A DNA stretch of 64,000 bases from a virus, in IMG/VR virus record IMGVR_UViG_3300031963_000050, positions 28,244 to 92,243 of that record, one strand, 5' to 3'. The stretch's first letter is position 1. Each line of letters starts with the position of its first letter. Position numbers and translations under genes: made by a program. Of the stretch, positions 15,423-23,601 are shown piece after piece. The notes beneath the pieces were generated by a model. That model did no database searches. It was not told where the DNA came from and saw only the letters and a list, made by a program, of their open reading frames with translations.

Positions 15423-16240
15423 TTCACTGTCCTATATAAGTTATTTTTATCGTTGTAACGAAACACTCCTTGTATTTCTTCGGCAGGTACAGAACTGTAA
15501 TGTATAAGATCGTTCATATAGCATTCACGGAAATTTGTCATAGGGTCAAGCATGTACGATTCATATCTGTATATAGTATAGCAAATCTGATCAATGCCCG
15601 CAATCGGTAAATGAGATATTCCATTATTTCGTATGAACTCAACCACTGCTGTATTAAAGTTATCTGGTGGCATCCTAGGTTCCGCTACTAATCTAATCAT
15701 TGTATCAGCGACCTGGCTATTTGTGATCCAAAATACATCATCTAACCTATGAGCTATATGCGGATCACTGTAAATAACCGGTTTAGATATATCTATTCTA
15801 GCTAATGCTTTTCGCAGACTCTTGTAATCGGGAAATATAACGTCTGGGCGAATCTTTATTACTACATCATACGTAAAATTGTTTTCCAGTTCATGTTGTC
15901 TTTTAAGCTCAAAGCTTCTAGACAGCGTATGCCACACTATAGGAAACTGTTTATTAGTAACGCTATTCATAAACTCTGAATAACTATCTACCTTAAACTT
16001 TATTGGATTGTATGCTTCAATGAATTTTTGTAGTTTTTCTTGACGTAACGGTTCGTCAAGTCGCTGAATAAATGGAATATCGTTCCAGTGCGTTCTAGCA
16101 AAAGGCTTATTAGTTTCGTAATCCCATGTGTGTAGGAAAAAATCGCAGTTTGGTAGCATGTCTCCTAAGAAACGTTTTATGTTATCAACACATAACACTC
16201 CTGTTCTTATAACCCCACTAAAGCATACTGCAATTCTCAT
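15419..16240 (-). CDS. SGxxRT-motif glycosyltransferase-like protein, third of three copies
   Basis: The 273-residue product starts MRIAVCFSGVIRTG and has FFLHTWDYETNKPF, QHELENNFTYDVVIKIRPDV and DPHIAHRLDDVFWI. The two upstream genes share this series: SGxxRT at the N terminus, HxWDY near residue 40, YDVVxxxRxD near residue 140. The last block could be a DxD-like or substrate site of a GT-A-like fold. I believe proteins of this look lie in surface-polysaccharide loci, but I cannot name the family with certainty. The ATG overlaps the upstream stop by 4 bases (16237-16240). Confidence 0.7.
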   Translation of the reverse strand: MRIAVCFSGVIRTGVLCVDNIKRFLGDMLPNCDFFLHTWDYETNKPFARTHWNDIPFIQRLDEPLRQEKLQKFIEAYNPIKFKVDSYSEFMNSVTNKQFPIVWHTLSRSFELKRQHELENNFTYDVVIKIRPDVIFPDYKSLRKALARIDISKPVIYSDPHIAHRLDDVFWITNSQVADTMIRLVAEPRMPPDNFNTAVVEFIRNNGISHLPIAGIDQICYTIYRYESYMLDPMTNFRECYMNDLIHYSSVPAEEIQGVFRYNDKNNLYRTVK

Positions 16241-17106
16241 CGGAACAACCCTCTTTCAACATCTAAAATTGCTTCCGCATCTTGAGGCAATCTATATAGT
16301 TCGTCTGCTGCTTTTTTTCTAAACACAGCAGTATTAAACAAGAGGGGAGTTTCTTTTACCCTTATGTTTTTCATTGCTAACCATTTATACAAACTAACAT
16401 TATACCCGCAGATTTTTACATAAGGGTCGTTCCAGTGTGTATCTAATAGTTCCCAAAACTTTCCCGTACTATAGTATCTGTAAAAATCACATACAGTATT
16501 CATCACTCTACTTGATCCAAAGAATAATACGTCATTAAAGTGGTTTTGCCAATATTCCATTGGAAAGGTGTTGATGGCACCATGTATTACAGTTGGCTCT
16601 ATATTATTAGGTATATAACTGTCAAACGTTGTACCGGGCATATAGTATGTGTCATGTCTTGCTCTAACTACTAAATCAAAACGCATATCGTTTTCTATTT
16701 CGTACATTGTTTTAAGCCAGTTAGCTTTCATGATACTGTAGCTCATATGCACATACACTGTAGGCTTGACTAAGTTTGCTGCTCGTTTGAGACCATATGT
16801 ACATTCATCAAAACTTATAACGCTTGGTTCAGGTGTGTCGTTGACTACCGATTTATTATCCACTACTAGTTTTTGATAATTAATTTTGTTTCGCATTTTG
16901 AGATTTAGCACTGTATTATCGTAGCGTTCGTATCTTTCCACACCATAGTATTCATGCTCTTTTCTATAGTCGCTTTCAGTCCAGGTATGTCCAAAAAACT
17001 TTACTTCGTGAACATCGCTTTTGTAGAATTCTAGTATGTTGGTTGCACAATGCTCCCAAGTGCGCGCCTCGCCGCTCAAACAGACTGCTATCTTATACGA
17101 CTTCAT
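16237..17106 (-). CDS. SGxxRT-motif glycosyltransferase-like protein, second of three copies
   Basis: The 289-residue product begins MKSYKIAVCLSGEARTWEHC. It has VKFFGHTWTESDYR, the mid-block ENDMRFDLVVRARHDTYYMP (R-x-D-T-Y in place of R-x-D-L-Y), and a late block MEYWQNHFNDVLFFGSSR. The three copies differ widely in sequence but keep the motif order, so they have probably diverged in specificity rather than duplicated recently. It overlaps the upstream gene by 14 bases. No membrane segment or signal peptide. A sugar-transfer role is inferred from the island, not shown. Confidence 0.7.
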   Translation of the reverse strand: MKSYKIAVCLSGEARTWEHCATNILEFYKSDVHEVKFFGHTWTESDYRKEHEYYGVERYERYDNTVLNLKMRNKINYQKLVVDNKSVVNDTPEPSVISFDECTYGLKRAANLVKPTVYVHMSYSIMKANWLKTMYEIENDMRFDLVVRARHDTYYMPGTTFDSYIPNNIEPTVIHGAINTFPMEYWQNHFNDVLFFGSSRVMNTVCDFYRYYSTGKFWELLDTHWNDPYVKICGYNVSLYKWLAMKNIRVKETPLLFNTAVFRKKAADELYRLPQDAEAILDVERGLFR

Positions 17107-17872
17107 AGTGTGCTAACCTTCCTCTTATGTCAAGATATTCTTGATTTCGTAATATCTTTATGTTTTGCGGGCAACTGACATTTTTTATTCCACTAGCACA
17201 CAAAAAGGGATATAACCCAACCTCAGGTGGAGGACATAATATGTGTGCGGGTGCAACGTGTCTAGCATCAATGAAGTTTAATCCATAGATGAACTCTGCC
17301 GCTTGGTCGTATGTAAAACTATCAGCAAAATAAAATGTATCACCTATCATAAAGGCTTCAACGTTATCCATGTAGCCGTTGCTTTTGCTGTAGAACTCGT
17401 TAGGACGAATTGTAGCGGGCATGTTTAAGTTTTCCATAAAATATAGATCAGTTCTCATTCTAAACACAACATCGTATTCAAAATTGTTTTCAAGTTCGTA
17501 TTGTCTTTTTAGATTGGCAGCATAGTATAAGCTATGATACTGACTTCTACACCACCAACCTAATGGATATTTCACATAATCAGACAGTATACTAGGATCT
17601 TTGTCACGTTCAACCGGATTAACATTTCTACTATCAAACTTATATTTCTTAGGTTGATACGTATCTAGTATTTCTTGTTTTTCTTCTTCTGAAATAGGAA
17701 CATCCTCAAGTTTAGATACTCCTGACTGTACTACTATTCCCGGCAATGTGTTATAATCCCATAAATGGAAGAAAATATCTTTTTCTACACCGGGCAATAA
17801 GTGTTCAACCCATGTATAATATGAGTTTTTCCATGTTCTTGGCTGACCACTTATGCATAGTGCTACACGCAT
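17093..17872 (-). CDS. SGxxRT-motif glycosyltransferase-like protein, first of three copies
   Basis: I place the start at ATG 17872, which forms TAATG with the radical SAM stop; an upstream in-frame ATG (17887) would add MEEYV and overlap more. The 259-residue product begins MRVALCISGQPRTWKNS and has IFFHLWDYNTLPG, then YELENNFEYDVVFRMRTDLY and DTFYFADSFTYDQA. It is the copy with the cleanest SGQPRTW motif. The three-gene array follows the radical SAM gene directly, so the four are probably made together. Confidence 0.72.
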   Translation of the reverse strand: MRVALCISGQPRTWKNSYYTWVEHLLPGVEKDIFFHLWDYNTLPGIVVQSGVSKLEDVPISEEEKQEILDTYQPKKYKFDSRNVNPVERDKDPSILSDYVKYPLGWWCRSQYHSLYYAANLKRQYELENNFEYDVVFRMRTDLYFMENLNMPATIRPNEFYSKSNGYMDNVEAFMIGDTFYFADSFTYDQAAEFIYGLNFIDARHVAPAHILCPPPEVGLYPFLCASGIKNVSCPQNIKILRNQEYLDIRGRLAHYEVV

Positions 17873-19269
17873 TACATATTCTTCCACTTATAGTAAACTT
17901 CCCCGTACTCAGGGAATGTCGCTAAGAAGTTCGTGCCTCGGCGCTTGTCATGCTCATCAACAAACTTTACAAAGTTTCTGCGATTATTTTCGGTGACTTC
18001 CGTTACAACATTGTCTTTAGCGATATTGTAGATTCTTTTCAATTTGTCAGCCTCATGTTCAAAGAACCCACGGTTAGCACTACCATACCAGTTCTTGTAT
18101 TCAAGATTTTGGTACATGAATGTAACCTGATCATAGATCATTTGTAGCTGCTCTGGTTCCATAATGAATATTGCCTGATGATTGGGGAATCTTAGATATG
18201 GAATGTCAAGTAACATCGGGGTTCTGTGATCGTCCCAACGATGATACTCTAACTTAATATCTAGCACATCTTTCAAGAATGGAATATATGAAGTCATACT
18301 TAGGAAGTTGTAGGTGCTCATAATGGTGAACTGAATACCCGGAACTTCTTTGTAAGTTTTATGAATGTTGCCTAACCATTTATCATAATTCATTCCAAAT
18401 CTGATATACTCACTCTGTCTACCATGAGCTTCGGCACTTGTAAACAACTTAAAGTTCTTTAATTTATTTTCACCATGAATGATCTTGACCTTCTCTAAAA
18501 ACTTGTCAAGAATATCGTCAGGTGCATTCATATTAGTATTGATACTTACTTCTAGGTTAGGATTAGGATTATCAATAATATAGTCCAATACCTTGAAAGT
18601 GTTTTTGTTTAATAGTGGTTCGCCGCCCGTAATTCTAAAGTGCTGCAAACTATTATACATTCTTGGCCACCATTCCCAAAAAGCGTCAACGTATGGGTTT
18701 TCTTCTCTATTGGGAATCGGAATCATGTTCTGACTCTTTAGCCAATCTAGATTGTTAAAGTTATCGCTGGTAGGATAGGGACCGTGTCTTTCAATTTCTT
18801 CCATCCACTGACTGCTGATATGTGGCGCACAATAACTGCACTTGAAGTTGCACACATTACCAAAGCTAACTTCTACGTAGCTAGGATCAACGTTGTCATC
18901 CCATGGCTTGCTAGCGATATCTTGAATAAAAGGTTTGGCCCAGTTGTCTGCACTCTTGTACACTCGGTCACTAAAGCTATCTCCCTGATCTTCTACTCTC
19001 CAGCAATAGTCACACTCAGAAGGGCGTTCACCTTCAAGCATCAATTTTCTCTGCTGCTTTTTATATTCGCTGTTATGCAATGCAGTTGGATTTCTTTTAA
19101 TTTCTTCAACCGGTACGTGGTGTGTTTTGGGGTGGTGACAGCTATGCGTGTGGCCATTCTGTAAGTGCATGGTCACTTGCTTCCACTTAGCGGCACAGAA
19201 TGAACCACTAACCGAATCCAATTCGGTCTTTGTATTTTCTAAATGACGCTGGTAATCGTTAAATGACAT
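17872..19269 (-). CDS. Radical SAM enzyme with extra cysteine motifs (twitch/SPASM-like)
   Basis: The 465-residue protein carries the radical SAM cluster motif CNFKCSYCAPH near residues 141-151, preceded by YVEVSFGNV, and the SAM-binding block FRITGGEPLL near residue 208. Further cysteines lie at FCAAKWKQ (near 24), THSCHHPK (near 41) and CDYCWRVEDQGDSF (near 81), consistent with an extra N-terminal metal or substrate site. Known relatives carry out peptide, sugar or phospholipid radical chemistry. I infer a [4Fe-4S] cofactor. The SD is AAGGAAA before ATG. It sits between the glycosyltransferase-like gene and the SGxxRT genes. The substrate is not visible; oxidation, epimerisation or deoxygenation of a sugar would fit the island. 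Confidence 0.88.
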   Translation of the reverse strand: MSFNDYQRHLENTKTELDSVSGSFCAAKWKQVTMHLQNGHTHSCHHPKTHHVPVEEIKRNPTALHNSEYKKQQRKLMLEGERPSECDYCWRVEDQGDSFSDRVYKSADNWAKPFIQDIASKPWDDNVDPSYVEVSFGNVCNFKCSYCAPHISSQWMEEIERHGPYPTSDNFNNLDWLKSQNMIPIPNREENPYVDAFWEWWPRMYNSLQHFRITGGEPLLNKNTFKVLDYIIDNPNPNLEVSINTNMNAPDDILDKFLEKVKIIHGENKLKNFKLFTSAEAHGRQSEYIRFGMNYDKWLGNIHKTYKEVPGIQFTIMSTYNFLSMTSYIPFLKDVLDIKLEYHRWDDHRTPMLLDIPYLRFPNHQAIFIMEPEQLQMIYDQVTFMYQNLEYKNWYGSANRGFFEHEADKLKRIYNIAKDNVVTEVTENNRRNFVKFVDEHDKRRGTNFLATFPEYGEVYYKWKNM

Positions 19270-19297
19270 ATTTTATTTCCTTAGTTATGGCTGAGAC

Positions 19298-20248
19298 TTA
19301 CCAGCCTTCAATCTTTCTAATAACGTCCATCTCCTTAACGAGTGGACCCATGTTATACTTGTCTGCGTTATAGTGACGCTTAAAAAACTTGCTTTGCTCG
19401 GGGTCTAACATGCACATTGGTAGTCCAAGTTTATCAACCAACTCATCTCCCAACATCTCGGAACTTATAATAGGCTGTGCATTTTTGTGCTTTTCCCAAA
19501 GAATAGGAAAGTTATCAAACCACATTACTTCTTTGTGGTCCCAATCTGTGAGCATAGTCATATATGTACCAAGTCTTGCACCATAGATAGCCCAAACACC
19601 ATTCTCTACGTCTGCGCCAACGTTATGCCAGATAGTAAGATTGTTTAGATTGCGTCCTGCAACTCTTTCTCTAAAGTCATCTATACTGGGCTTTGCACCC
19701 CGATCAAGTACCATCTTGACACCTTCACGGAATCCTGCTCTCCACGCTTGGAAGGGAGTGTAGTTAGGATACGTTGTGGAGTAGCAGTCGTGCATCGCCC
19801 AGTATAGATTATCAGAAGAATCCATGCAAAAGTCAACGGCAGTAGTGTCACTACCATCGCTTGTTTCATGGGTCTTCATGTTGGCAACGTAGGTCTTTGT
19901 CCAAGAACTCATACCGCCGTTGCCATAACGCAAGCCATTGATAGCATTAACTGCACGCCAACGATATTGCGCTAACTTGTAATTAGGATCTAATCCTGTA
20001 AAGTCTAGTTGTAGATTGAAGAAATCCTCGTTAGGCATATTATCGCCGTCAATGAGAATGAAGCGTTCTGTCTCACTTGCTTCGCCTGCTGCTTTGTGTG
20101 CGGCATCGCTACCCTTAACTCCATCAACTCTCTTAGCCCATGGAACCAAGTTCTTAATCTTAATCCAAAATTCTTCTTTCTGTGGTTCATCATAGCTAAG
20201 ATAGATGCAGTCTAGGTCTGCGATATCTACAATGTCATCATAATTCAT
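19298..20248 (-). CDS. Glycosyltransferase-like protein, possible parent of the repeat array
   Basis: The 316-residue product begins MNYDDIVDIADLDCIYLSYD and has RVDGVKGSDAAHKAAGEASE (about 40-60), then ERFILIDGDNMPNEDFF, where DGD resembles the metal-binding DxD of GT-A glycosyltransferases. YRWRAVNAINGLRYGNGGMS and FQAWRAGFREGVKM follow. All these blocks have counterparts in the C-terminal domain of the 1650-residue repeat protein at 2185-7137, which lacks the DGD. It overlaps the upstream 106-residue gene by 11 bases. It probably transfers a sugar from a nucleotide donor. Fold confidence is moderate; donor and acceptor are unknown. Confidence 0.75.
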   Translation of the reverse strand: MNYDDIVDIADLDCIYLSYDEPQKEEFWIKIKNLVPWAKRVDGVKGSDAAHKAAGEASETERFILIDGDNMPNEDFFNLQLDFTGLDPNYKLAQYRWRAVNAINGLRYGNGGMSSWTKTYVANMKTHETSDGSDTTAVDFCMDSSDNLYWAMHDCYSTTYPNYTPFQAWRAGFREGVKMVLDRGAKPSIDDFRERVAGRNLNNLTIWHNVGADVENGVWAIYGARLGTYMTMLTDWDHKEVMWFDNFPILWEKHKNAQPIISSEMLGDELVDKLGLPMCMLDPEQSKFFKRHYNADKYNMGPLVKEMDVIRKIEGW

Positions 20249-20558
20249 AAGTTTTTAATTTCCAATATTGTCCATCGGTCTCAGTGATAACGCTTAGGTC
20301 TTCAACCTCACAAAGAACACCCTCAGTGTCTTTACACAACTTGCTCACTACCGAGCCATAGTGATCTCTAATGATTTTTCCGTCAACAACTTTAATGTCG
20401 GGTCTAGCCTCAGCAAATGTTGTTGCATCAATGATAATGTAATTACCTTCAAGTTTTTCACAGGTATAAGCGATAGCACATCCCCTATCGTCATAATAAA
20501 GCCTAAACTCTGGCTTGGCAACCTTATGACTTTCCCAAATAACAACTACTTCATCCAT
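20238..20558 (-). CDS. Hypothetical protein, 106 residues
   Basis: The product starts MDEVVVIWESHKVAKPEFRL and is mixed alpha/beta, with YYDDRGCAIAYTCEKLEG and IIIDATTFAEARPDIKVVDG. No signal peptide or membrane segment. It overlaps the upstream glycosyltransferase-like gene by 8 bases and the downstream one by 11, so it is likely cotranslated and may be a partner of either. I do not recognise the family, although short proteins of this look are common beside T4-like tail genes. Confidence 0.65.
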   Translation of the reverse strand: MDEVVVIWESHKVAKPEFRLYYDDRGCAIAYTCEKLEGNYIIIDATTFAEARPDIKVVDGKIIRDHYGSVVSKLCKDTEGVLCEVEDLSVITETDGQYWKLKTYEL

Positions 20559-21309
20559 TGTTATTTCCCCTAAGTTCTTTAGTTAAACTTTTTACGTGAT
20601 AGTGCAATGGATACAGTTGCGGAATAGTATTGATTCTAAATGTGTGCGGAAGCTTCTCATAAATCAAATTGTCTGTCCAATTCTGAGTAGGACAACCGTT
20701 AATGAATTGCTTCATATGTATCATTGACATTTCTTTGAATTGCGGCAGTGTAGTATTCTCTTCACCTAGAATATGTACAGCAATAGCATAAGCCCAATCT
20801 GTTGTACAAAGCTCATCAACGTTGCATTTTAGAATAGCTTTGTATTGGTCCCAGTTTTCAAATACGTCTCTAACAATGTTGAAGAACTTTTCTGCTAACT
20901 CACTTTTACGGAAGTATGTAATGGCATTATAAGTATCAGGTAGATTGTTGTCAGTAATAAATCTACGATATGCTTTAACATCCGAAATCTCTTGCTTGAA
21001 GTTTCTGATTGTAGTGCTTACTACTAAGTCTCTATTCTGTAATACATCCCACCAATAGTCAATTGACTTTGGTAAATACATATCGGCTTCAAGTTTAATT
21101 GTATAGTCATATGGACTTGCTTCGTATACTTGCCAGTCATTCTGCAACTTCCAATCAATATCGGGAGCCTGATCACCGTACGGAAGCATATCAGTAGTAA
21201 CGATAGTCACGTTGGCATCGTGCATCACGTTTAAGATGCTGTCCTTAAGAACTTCTGCACAGACTTCATAATCAAGACCCTGCGCCATAATGACAAAGCC
21301 TTTATTCAT
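20551..21309 (-). CDS. GT-A-like glycosyltransferase-type protein
   Basis: The 252-residue product begins MNKGFVIMAQGLDYEVCAEV, then VTIVTTDMLPYGDQ, and YDYTIKLEADMYLPKSIDYW near residue 90, where EADM lies at the DxD position of GT-A enzymes. YNAITYFRKSELAEKFF and DELCTTDWAYAIAVHIL follow, a pattern seen in phage GT8-like proteins. It is similar in plan to the upstream gene (21302-22108), so the two probably form a divergent pair. It overlaps the upstream gene by 8 bases. Substrate unknown. Confidence 0.7.
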   Translation of the reverse strand: MNKGFVIMAQGLDYEVCAEVLKDSILNVMHDANVTIVTTDMLPYGDQAPDIDWKLQNDWQVYEASPYDYTIKLEADMYLPKSIDYWWDVLQNRDLVVSTTIRNFKQEISDVKAYRRFITDNNLPDTYNAITYFRKSELAEKFFNIVRDVFENWDQYKAILKCNVDELCTTDWAYAIAVHILGEENTTLPQFKEMSMIHMKQFINGCPTQNWTDNLIYEKLPHTFRINTIPQLYPLHYHVKSLTKELRGNNNG

Positions 21310-22108
21310 TGATCATCTCCACATATATTTCTTTATCCATCACGTGGAAGTCTTGATCTTTGATTGTAATATACTCTTTTCTTATTTTGCCCCGTTGCCA
21401 GTTGTCAAACATGACCGTATACTCTGTCCCAAACTGGTCATCACCATTACGATAAACTTGCGTATTTTTTCCAACGTGCAGTAAATCCCAAGGAATAACA
21501 TCGCGGGAATCAACACTATGGCCGTTAGCAATACGAAGGGCGAGAGTGAGAGCATAATCGTTACGATATACAGGGGCGATAAAATTATGAATGTTGGCGT
21601 AGTGTTCATAGTTCTTTTGTACCATTTCTAAACATTTAAAGATTTGCTCGGCACGAGTACTCTTGCGGAACATCACAACAGTGGCCCATAGTGTCTCATA
21701 GCTGTAAACTGACAGTAGTTCTTGTGGTGCATTTGGATGCATTAAGAAATTAGTTCTATTGTGGCAGCAAAAATCTGTGTCAATATCAAATAAGGTAAGC
21801 AGTTTACTTGAGTTGATGATGTAGTCTACGTCAAGTAATAATGTTTCTTCGTAAGGGCTAAGCTCGTAAGCCATATAGCGACCCTTATTGATCCACATGC
21901 CCCAGTCACGAAAGTTATTCTTATCCGGCTTAATCTTTACTACTTTGTCCCAATACGCAAACTCTCCTGCAGGCATAGAGTCTTCATCTGTTACTAACGT
22001 AACAGGCAGCTTTAAGAAATGCTCAACACGCTTTGCAGTATGTTTAGCCATATCATAGTAATTGTATTTGGGACTATTGAAAGCAAATAGTATTACGCCA
22101 CGAGTCAT
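21302..22108 (-). CDS. GT-A-like glycosyltransferase-type protein (LLLDVDYI)
   Basis: I place the start at ATG 22108 because it overlaps the upstream TGA as ATGA; a longer start at 22117 is possible. The 268-residue product begins MTRGVILFAFNSPKYNYYDM. It has VTLVTDEDS, then YEETLLLDVDYIINSSKL near residue 90, a DxD-type metal site, followed by YETLWATVVMFRKSTRAEQI and YRNDYALTLALRIANGH. The pattern is that of nucleotide-diphospho-sugar transferases in marine T4-like phages. It is the first enzyme gene of the island. Confidence 0.75.
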   Translation of the reverse strand: MTRGVILFAFNSPKYNYYDMAKHTAKRVEHFLKLPVTLVTDEDSMPAGEFAYWDKVVKIKPDKNNFRDWGMWINKGRYMAYELSPYEETLLLDVDYIINSSKLLTLFDIDTDFCCHNRTNFLMHPNAPQELLSVYSYETLWATVVMFRKSTRAEQIFKCLEMVQKNYEHYANIHNFIAPVYRNDYALTLALRIANGHSVDSRDVIPWDLLHVGKNTQVYRNGDDQFGTEYTVMFDNWQRGKIRKEYITIKDQDFHVMDKEIYVEMINE

Positions 22109-22278
22109 TCTGGCCACTCGTATCTTTCTGTTGTAGGTTTATTCTTAAAGATAAACTCTAGCTCACCAGCTCTGTCAATCAAATGCTGATCGCCGCCCAT
22201 TTCAGTAGCGTAGTGAACGTACATTTGTAATGCTAATGCGATGATGCCGTTATCTGAATCGTATACTAGTTCGGTCAT
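22105..22278 (-). CDS. Small hypothetical protein, 57 residues
   Basis: The open frame reaches 22311, but ATG 22278 lies one base after the upstream stop (TAACATG) and is the natural start. The product begins MTELVYDSDNGIIALALQMY and ends TERYEWPE. It is acidic, helical in look, and has no membrane segment. Its stop overlaps the next ATG as ATGA. Function unknown. Confidence 0.65.
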   Translation of the reverse strand: MTELVYDSDNGIIALALQMYVHYATEMGGDQHLIDRAGELEFIFKNKPTTERYEWPE

Positions 22279-22279
22279 G

Positions 22280-22588
22280 TTATCTCTTACTTTCAAGCTC
22301 TTTCCACTCATCGTGCCATTCGTTCATCACTCTATAATAAGTTTCACATAACTTATCTTTAAGGTCTTGGCGATTAACCTTTACTGGATTATCAAATGTA
22401 TCCATAAGAACGACTTCTTCATTTAAGAATGATGTTAGGAATGAGATAGTTTCTTGGTCAGCACGCCAAAGACCACCCTGCTCTGCTACGAGTAGCTTTG
22501 CATTGTACTTTTCTTTTAGATAGTCTTTTGCTGAATTGTGAGCAAAACGAGCTTTTGCTTCGGTAATTAAGGTCTTAGTATCCATCAT
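22280..22588 (-). CDS. Hypothetical protein, T4-like phage family, about 101 residues
   Basis: Two adjacent ATGs (22588, 22585) compete. The SD AGGAG is 3 bases from the first and 6 from the second, so MDTKTL is the likelier start. The product has LITEAKARFAHNSAKDYLKE, LLVAEQGGLWRAD, EEVVLMDTFDNPVKVNRQD, and a Trp/Glu-rich end. I believe similar small proteins occur near tail genes of marine T4-like phages. It forms the border between the fibre genes and the sugar island. CTAAATA (22602-22608, minus) lies 13 bases upstream. Confidence 0.7.
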   Translation of the reverse strand: MMDTKTLITEAKARFAHNSAKDYLKEKYNAKLLVAEQGGLWRADQETISFLTSFLNEEVVLMDTFDNPVKVNRQDLKDKLCETYYRVMNEWHDEWKELESKR

Positions 22589-22635
22589 AAACTCCTATGA
22601 GTATTTAGATGGATACCCCTGCGTGATTAAAAAAG

Positions 22636-23589
22636 TTATGAACCGCTGACCGTGCCGGACAACGTGACTGAGCCCCAAGTATTAGCAATGTTAGTCGTAG
22701 AAGGTGGGGTCAATGTCATAGTAGTTGCTGAACCTGATGCTACAGTTAGTCCATCAGGAACTTCATCCCAAATAGTGTAGATAGTGATTACTGATCCAGC
22801 ATCACCGTTTGAACCCTGTGTACCATTGCTTTGGACAATGAAGCGAATGAATGATGATAGATAGCCGCTTGGGCCCGTACTAGCAGTCTGCGTGAATACG
22901 TTAGCGTTTGATGTAGTCAACGCATAGTAACCATTGTTCTGAGAAATAGTGGGAGTGTTGCCGCCTCCACCAATCTTAGTAATACCGTTATATGATGTAC
23001 CAGCAATTGATACTGAACCTGATGTTGGTGCAGACAATACTACTGTACCTACGTTACTCGCTAGATTGTTAAACAATAGGTCAATGCCATTTGTACCCGG
23101 ATGTGATACGGTCATTTTAATCTGACCACCAGCATTGAAGAAATAGCGGGCGGCATTACCGTTAGCAAAAGTAGCAGTGTGAGTAAACGTCAATTGGTTT
23201 GTCCAAGTAGTTCCTCTAGTAGCAGTATTCGCTGTGGTTGAACTTTGAGCCGCTGCATTTAATCTATTGGTATAGATAGTTGTCAAGTTAGTGGGAATAG
23301 CTGCATTGTATGTAATTACACCGCCTGCTACGGGAACCGAAACTGAAGTGATGCTTGAGCCTTGGTGTGATGCTGCACTAGCAGTGTTAGACACTAGGGA
23401 AGCCCACTGAGTGCTAGCAAGGACGCTGCCTCCTGCTGCTACGTTAGCTACTGCTGTTTGTCCATAACCTGCTGACCCGCCGCCAGTTGCCCAAGTTGCG
23501 TTTAGCGTATTAACAGTCGTAGTGGGGTTTCCTCCCACCAATGTGTTAAAATCTGCTGCCTGTATAAGTCCAAATTGTGCGTAGGTCAT
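22636..23589 (-). CDS. Virion structural protein, probable tail-fibre component
   Basis: The 317-residue product begins MTYAQFGLIQAADFNTLVGG and is almost entirely Ser, Thr, Gly, Ala, Asn and Val, as in beta-rich phage structural proteins. A helical segment near residues 25-90 is followed by FTHTATFANGNAARYFFNAG and GQIKMTVSHPGTNGIDLLFN, then VITIYTIWDEVPDGLTVASG and a Ser/Thr/Gly tail. The second part looks like a jelly-roll or lectin-type tip. It follows the short fibre after 12 bases. Its role as a fibre tip or decoration protein is inferred from composition and place. Confidence 0.65.
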   Translation of the reverse strand: MTYAQFGLIQAADFNTLVGGNPTTTVNTLNATWATGGGSAGYGQTAVANVAAGGSVLASTQWASLVSNTASAASHQGSSITSVSVPVAGGVITYNAAIPTNLTTIYTNRLNAAAQSSTTANTATRGTTWTNQLTFTHTATFANGNAARYFFNAGGQIKMTVSHPGTNGIDLLFNNLASNVGTVVLSAPTSGSVSIAGTSYNGITKIGGGGNTPTISQNNGYYALTTSNANVFTQTASTGPSGYLSSFIRFIVQSNGTQGSNGDAGSVITIYTIWDEVPDGLTVASGSATTMTLTPPSTTNIANTWGSVTLSGTVSGS

Positions 23590-23601
23590 GTCTTATCCCT
23601 G

